Below are positions 59,732 through 64,000 of a stretch of DNA of 64,000 nucleotides, in pieces. The number at the start of each line of letters is the position of its first letter. Positions within the stretch are counted from its first letter, which is position 1. The stretch is from Candidatus Vallotia laricis (GTDB taxonomy: Bacteria; Pseudomonadota; Gammaproteobacteria; Burkholderiales; Burkholderiaceae): contig NZ_CP047399.1 of NCBI RefSeq assembly GCF_020541325.1, positions 682,001 to 746,000 on the forward strand, read 5' to 3'. The position numbers were made by a program, and so were the translations under genes. The notes below the pieces were generated by a model, which was not told the origin of the DNA, did not search any database, and was given only the letters and a program-made list of their open reading frames with translations.

Positions 59732-59914
59732 TCAAATATCAGAACACCAGTGACCAACGCTAATCATATCGGTGCATGGAAATAGCAGGACATTAACCTT
59801 ACCTGCTCTCACAAGATCGAGAGATGCGAATAAGGGCAGCACGCTAAGTAGCGCGATACTAATAAAGATAACCAATAGCATTGTGAAAAGACAAAACACA
59901 TGCTGTGTAATCAT
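59732..59914 (-). pseudogene. Remnant of a DUF4149 membrane protein
   Basis: A 60-residue minus frame reads MLLVIFISIALLSVLPLFAS, then LDLVRAGKVNVLLF. The second part matches the DUF4149 N-terminal pattern (VLFATLDRxxAGxVAAQLF) as I remember it from Burkholderia, where this gene lies exactly between yhbY and greA. Intact members are about 140-150 residues with four spans; only the first third is readable, so the gene appears broken. A weak 10-bp inverted repeat (59654-59663 / 59700-59709) lies just beyond its end. Confidence 0.5.
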
Positions 59915-59958
59915 CGCCTGAGTTCCGCAGAATTAAGAGGGGGATAATACCTACTCCC

Positions 59959-60435
59959 CTACTCATAATGCACTGCGATTATCTCGTACTCTCGCACGCC
60001 ACTGGGTGCCTGCACTTCCGCTACATCCCCCTTTAATTTACCAATTAACGCGCGAGCAATCGGTGAACTTACCGAGATTAGGCCATGTTCAAGATTTGCC
60101 TCGTCATCCCCAACGATTTGGTAGGTAACCTTCTCCCTCGAATCAAGATCTTCGAGATCAATGATAGCGCCGAATACAACTCGCCCATCTTTATCAACTG
60201 ACTTTGGATCGATAATCTGCGCAGTCGATAATTTTGATTCAAGTTCAGCAATGCGCCCCTCAATAAATGCTTGCTTTTCTTTTGCGGCATCGTACTCGGC
60301 ATTTTCCGATAAATCACCTTGTGCACGAGCCTCTGAGATGGCTTGAATTATCGCTGGACGCTCGACCGACTTTAATCGTTGCAATTCATCACGCAGTTGG
60401 TCAGCACCGCGCTTTGTCAGTGGAATAGTGCTCAT
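59959..60435 (-). CDS. greA: Transcription elongation factor GreA
   Basis: Rescues backtracked RNA polymerase by stimulating transcript cleavage. The 158-residue product has the N-terminal coiled coil ([20 protein letters not shown]), its acidic tip [19 protein letters not shown] carrying the catalytic Asp/Glu residues, and the C-terminal FKBP-like domain ending [16 protein letters not shown]. The frame opens two codons earlier; ATG at 60435 gives the normal [10 protein letters not shown] start. It follows carB on the same strand but is separated by a strong terminator. Confidence 0.96.
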   Translation of the reverse strand: MSTIPLTKRGADQLRDELQRLKSVERPAIIQAISEARAQGDLSENAEYDAAKEKQAFIEGRIAELESKLSTAQIIDPKSVDKDGRVVFGAIIDLEDLDSREKVTYQIVGDDEANLEHGLISVSSPIARALIGKLKGDVAEVQAPSGVREYEIIAVHYE

Positions 60436-60450
60436 AAACAACTCAGAATT

Positions 60451-60504
60451 AAAAAATTACCGCGGTTGACCGTATCCCATATTTAGGATACCGCCCAACC
60501 GCGG
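60451..60504 (-). terminator. Terminator of the carAB operon
   Basis: On the minus strand CCGCGGTTG pairs with CAACCGCGG, with an inner helix GTATCC/GGATAC, followed by TAATTTTTT. It lies between the carB stop and the greA start. Confidence 0.8.
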
Positions 60505-60572
60505 CTTATGGGGCTACTTTAAGTACCACCAACAGGCATAAACTTTTACTACATTTATTCCAACTGAGGTAA

Positions 60573-63500
60573 TTAGTTTAGGCGAGCATGGAGCCCTTGT
60601 AAATCATAGACCTTAAGGTTTTTTAAGTATCGCAAGCCTTCAACTGCAGCACGAGCGCTTGACATCGTCGTGTAATAAGTAACTTTATTTGCTAGTGCGC
60701 TCATACGAATTGAGCGAGAATCAGCGATCGCTGCCCGGGTTTCGTCAACAGTTGTAAAGACGAGGGCAATCTCGCCGTTCTTAATCATATCAACGATATG
60801 CGGTCGACCGTCCTTAACTTTATTGACAACTTTGACTGGCACGCCTGCAGATGTAATAGCCGCCGCTGTTCCTTTTGTCGCGACTAAGGGGTATCCAAGT
60901 TCATGAAGCATGCGTGCTACCTCAATAGCCTTAGGCTTATCTGCCTCCATGACAGTTAGTAGTACAGTGCCCGAAGCAGGCAGCCGCGAGCCTGCTGCTA
61001 ATTGAGATTTAAATAATGCTTCGCCGAACGTATATCCAATACCCATTACTTCACCGGTAGAACGCATTTCTGGCCCTAGCACTGGATCAACAGCCGGGAA
61101 TTTAGCAAACGGAAGCACCGCCTCTTTTACGCTAAAGTAGGGCGGCTTAATTTCACGTGTTACACCCTGCATAGCTAGCGTTTGTCCGACCATTGCACGC
61201 GCAGCAATTTTAGCTAGTTGTAGCCCGGTTGCCTTCGATACATACGGCACTGTACGGGAGGCGCGCGGATTTACCTCCAGTATATAGATGACGTCGGATA
61301 ATGTGCCGCCAGTTTGCGGCACCTGCTGGATTGCGAACTGTACATTCATTAGCCCAATTACGTTCAGCGCACGTGCCATTGCTGCAGTTTGCAATTTAAG
61401 TTCGCTTACAGTTGAATCTGATAGAGAATAAGATGGAAGCGAACAAGCGGAATCACCGGAATGTACGCCAGCCTGCTCAATATGCTCCATAACACCGCCG
61501 ATAAAGACGGAATTTCCGTCACAAATACAATCTACATCACATTCGATAGCATCATTAAGGAATCGATCAAGCAATACTGGTGAATCATTGGATACTTTAA
61601 CCGCTTCGCGCATGTAACGTTCTAAATCACGGGGCTCATGTACAATCTCCATTGCTCGGCCACCTAAAACGTAAGAAGGACGCACAACAAGAGGATAACC
61701 AATCTCGTTAGCTAGCCGAAGTGCTTCGTCTTCAGTACGCGCAGTTCGGTTCGGCGGCTGACGCAGATCGAGTAACTGTAATAGCTTCTTGAAGCGTTCA
61801 CGGTCCTCAGCTGCATCTATCATATCTGGCGATGTGCCAATAATCGGAACACCATTGGCCTCCAAATCTAGCGCGAGCTTTAAAGGTGTCTGTCCACCAT
61901 ATTGGACAATTACGCCGAGCGGCTTTTCTTTGTCGACAATCTCAAGCACATCTTCTAGCGTTAGCGGCTCAAAATAGAGTCGATCCGACGTATCATAATC
62001 CGTTGATACGGTTTCTGGATTACAGTTGACCATGATTGTTTCGTAGCCATCCTCACGCATTGCTAGCGCAGCATGCACGCAGCAATAATCGAATTCTATG
62101 CCCTGACCGATTCGATTCGGGCCGCCGCCTAATACCATAATTTTTTTATTTATTGTTGGCTGAGCCTCACATTCCTGTTCATACGTAGAGTACATGTATG
62201 CGGTTTTTGTTGAAAACTCTGCTGCGCAGGTATCTACACGTTTATATACTGGACGCACATCTAACTGAATACGTCGAGCACGTACCTCAGCTGGTTTTGA
62301 ACCTAAGATCTTAGCTAGACGCGGATCTGAGAAGCCACTTTGCTTTAAGTACAAAAGCTCATCGCGAGATAGGCTATCTAGCGAGCGTGTAGTGAGTTTT
62401 TTTTCTTTTAGGACGATTTGCTCGATTTGGGCGAGGAACCAAGAATCAATTCCTGTTTCCTCGAAGATCTCATGGCGTGATAAACCTACGCGAAATGCAT
62501 CACCAACATACCATATCCGGTCTGGACCTGGCGTACTAATTTGCTCGATTATCTCGTCTCGGTTTGTGGACTTTTCATCTAGCCCATCCACGCCTACTTC
62601 CAGCCCGCGCAGCGCTTTCTGGAACGATTCCTGGAACGTGCGTCCAATTGCCATGACCTCGCCAACAGATTTCATTTGAGTGGTTAAGTGCGGATCGGCC
62701 TCGCGGAATTTTTCAAAGGCAAAGCGCGGTACCTTGGTTACTACGTAGTCAATCGTCGGCTCGAACGATGCTGGAGTTTGGCCGCTGGTGATTTCATTTT
62801 TTAATTCATCTAGTGTATAGCCAATCGCAAGCTTGGCCGCTACTTTCGCGATTGGAAAACCCGTTGCTTTTGATGCAAGCGCAGAAGATCGCGATACGCG
62901 TGGATTCATCTCAATCACGATCATGCGACCATCGAGAGGATTAATCGCAAATTGCACGTTAGATCCACCAGTATCGACCCCAATCTCACGCAGTACAGCA
63001 AGCGATGCGTTTCGCATCAACTGGTATTCTTTATCGGTTAGCGTTTGTGCGGGCGCAACAGTGATCGAATCGCCGGTGTGGATTCCCATCGGATCAAGAT
63101 TTTCGATCGAGCAGACGATAATACAGTTATCGTGGCAGTCACGAACGACCTCCATTTCAAACTCTTTCCAACCTAGCAAAGATTCCTCAATCAGTAGCTC
63201 ACGCGTGGGCGATAGATCTAAGCCACGTTTACAGATCTCCTCGAACTCGATGCGGTTATATGCAATCCCCCCCCCCGAGCCACCAAGTGTAAACGACGGC
63301 CGAATCACGACTGGAAAGTCTCTATCTCCAGTTGCTTGAGTAATCTCGGTCCGGACCTTTAGCGCTTCTTCCCACGAGTGCGCAATTCCTGACCTAGCGG
63401 AGCTTAACCCGATCGAATTCATTGCTTGTTTGAACTTCTGCCGATCTTCGGCTTTATCGATTGCTGTATACGACGCGCCAATTAACTCAACACCGTATTT

Positions 63501-63827
63501 ATCTAGCACACCGTGTCGATGTAAATCTAGGGCACAGTTCAGCGCAGTCTGCCCCCCCATTGTTGGCAAGACTGCATCGGGATGCTCTTTGGCAATAATC
63601 GCCTCAACAACTTCCCAGGTGATTGGTTCAATATACGTGACGTCAGCCATATCCGGGTCAGTCATAATAGTTGCCGGATTACTGTTAACTAGGATTACTT
63701 TGCAGCCTTCCTCACGCAGAGCTTTGCATGCCTGTACGCCGGAATAGTCAAATTCGCATGCCTGGCCAATAATAATCGGCCCAGCGCCGATGATCAGAAT
63801 ACTATTGATATTTATCCGCTTAGGCAT
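60573..63827 (-). CDS. carB: Carbamoyl-phosphate synthase large subunit
   Basis: Makes carbamoyl phosphate for pyrimidines and arginine from bicarbonate, ATP and ammonia delivered by CarA. The product (1084 residues) shows both ATP-grasp halves: [18 protein letters not shown] and [18 protein letters not shown], with [10 protein letters not shown] and [11 protein letters not shown] nucleotide loops, [16 protein letters not shown] and [16 protein letters not shown], and the C-terminal allosteric domain ending [15 protein letters not shown] 63827 (MPKR) is preferred over 63839 by homology. Ten consecutive C at 63267-63276 encode GGG in the first ATP-grasp loop, and seven more at 63552-63558. carA lies 93 bases upstream. 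Confidence 0.96.
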   Translation of the reverse strand: MPKRININSILIIGAGPIIIGQACEFDYSGVQACKALREEGCKVILVNSNPATIMTDPDMADVTYIEPITWEVVEAIIAKEHPDAVLPTMGGQTALNCALDLHRHGVLDKYGVELIGASYTAIDKAEDRQKFKQAMNSIGLSSARSGIAHSWEEALKVRTEITQATGDRDFPVVIRPSFTLGGSGGGIAYNRIEFEEICKRGLDLSPTRELLIEESLLGWKEFEMEVVRDCHDNCIIVCSIENLDPMGIHTGDSITVAPAQTLTDKEYQLMRNASLAVLREIGVDTGGSNVQFAINPLDGRMIVIEMNPRVSRSSALASKATGFPIAKVAAKLAIGYTLDELKNEITSGQTPASFEPTIDYVVTKVPRFAFEKFREADPHLTTQMKSVGEVMAIGRTFQESFQKALRGLEVGVDGLDEKSTNRDEIIEQISTPGPDRIWYVGDAFRVGLSRHEIFEETGIDSWFLAQIEQIVLKEKKLTTRSLDSLSRDELLYLKQSGFSDPRLAKILGSKPAEVRARRIQLDVRPVYKRVDTCAAEFSTKTAYMYSTYEQECEAQPTINKKIMVLGGGPNRIGQGIEFDYCCVHAALAMREDGYETIMVNCNPETVSTDYDTSDRLYFEPLTLEDVLEIVDKEKPLGVIVQYGGQTPLKLALDLEANGVPIIGTSPDMIDAAEDRERFKKLLQLLDLRQPPNRTARTEDEALRLANEIGYPLVVRPSYVLGGRAMEIVHEPRDLERYMREAVKVSNDSPVLLDRFLNDAIECDVDCICDGNSVFIGGVMEHIEQAGVHSGDSACSLPSYSLSDSTVSELKLQTAAMARALNVIGLMNVQFAIQQVPQTGGTLSDVIYILEVNPRASRTVPYVSKATGLQLAKIAARAMVGQTLAMQGVTREIKPPYFSVKEAVLPFAKFPAVDPVLGPEMRSTGEVMGIGYTFGEALFKSQLAAGSRLPASGTVLLTVMEADKPKAIEVARMLHELGYPLVATKGTAAAITSAGVPVKVVNKVKDGRPHIVDMIKNGEIALVFTTVDETRAAIADSRSIRMSALANKVTYYTTMSSARAAVEGLRYLKNLKVYDLQGLHARLN
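63267..63276. repeat. Ten-base C homopolymer inside carB
   Basis: Ten consecutive C on plus (G on the coding strand) encode three glycines in the ATP-grasp loop GGSGGGIAY. Such tracts are prone to replication and transcriptional slippage. Confidence 0.95.
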
Positions 63828-63920
63828 AACGATACTCATTAGTATGTAAGTATGCGCGTGTATCGCGCTGATATTTGTCTTTTCGATAGTGCTTGGATAC
63901 GCTGGGATGCATCACGTATT

Positions 63921-64000
63921 TCAGCGTAGATGCGTAATGCACTCGGCGCTCGCGGAATAACTACGATTAGCCTTTCTCGCCTCCATCAGATTGATAAAGC
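63921..64000 (-). CDS. carA: Carbamoyl-phosphate synthase small subunit (C-terminal 25 codons)
   Basis: The minus frame enters from the right window edge and reads FINLMEARKANRS then YSASAECITHLR before TGA at 63923-63921. The block FxxLMEA is typical of the CarA C-terminus (glutaminase domain end), and the position just upstream of carB on the same strand is the standard carAB operon. Most of the gene is outside the window, so the call leans on context. Confidence 0.7.
   Translation of the reverse strand, partial: FINLMEARKANRSYSASAECITHLR

Overview
This window reads as the chromosome of a reduced-genome betaproteobacterium of the Burkholderiaceae type, most likely an intracellular symbiont. 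The protein sequences (threonyl-tRNA synthetase, ETF-ubiquinone oxidoreductase, FtsH, CarB, FolE2, UvrD, the homoserine kinase / BPSS1780 pair) match my memory of Burkholderia proteins closely. The gene pool is almost entirely housekeeping: translation, replication and repair, cofactor synthesis, isoprenoid precursors and cell-wall sugar. Between intact genes lie ten long AT-rich islands of about 0.5 to 2.6 kb with no credible complete gene, which is what gene decay in a symbiont looks like. Insect- or fungus-associated Burkholderiaceae symbionts are plausible relatives, but the lineage cannot be fixed without a database comparison. No phage, insertion sequence, CRISPR array or secretion/toxin cluster was recognised.

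Layout. 1-3504 (minus): tRNA-Val, thrS, infC, rpmI, rplT, the classic translation cluster, with infC using a rare ATC start. 3505-9004: two long empty islands around a lone intact etfD. 9005-10318: a YihY/BrkB-type membrane protein. 10626-16110 (minus): a complete linked rRNA operon 16S - tRNA-Ile - tRNA-Ala - 23S - 5S with boxA-like sites, processing stems and a strong terminator. 16830-24095: tRNA(CAT), rpoD and dnaG facing away from tsaD, which is the macromolecular-synthesis operon layout with rpsU missing or decayed. 24256-28341 (minus): folE2, dxs, ispA and xseB; ispA contains a perfect 26-bp inverted repeat inside its coding sequence. 29573-32344: polA. 32345-34837: empty island. 34838-37016 (plus): a small unknown ORF, thrB and a BPSS1780-type membrane protein, converging on uvrD.

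39592-43449 (plus): valS and galU, then tusA on minus. 44777-50438: alaS and glnS, divergent, separated by an island carrying a trace of a TolC-type outer-membrane channel. 51751-53402: tcdA and pdxH. 53918-58220 (minus): ftsH, folP and glmM. 58417-59630: divergent rlmE and yhbY. 59732-64000 (minus): a broken DUF4149-like remnant, greA, carB and the last 25 codons of carA.

Together the genes supply protein synthesis (four aminoacyl-tRNA synthetases, ribosomal proteins, rRNA and tRNA modification), DNA priming and repair, transcription initiation and elongation, folate and pyridoxal phosphate cofactors, isoprenoid precursors, UDP-glucose and glucosamine-1-phosphate for the envelope, and carbamoyl phosphate and threonine synthesis. 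I found no clear new biological system. The observations most worth checking are the ispA palindrome whose two arms encode the same peptide on opposite strands, a series of perfect hairpins in and near the islands, the apparent rpsU and tolC relics, and long G/C homopolymers inside essential genes.
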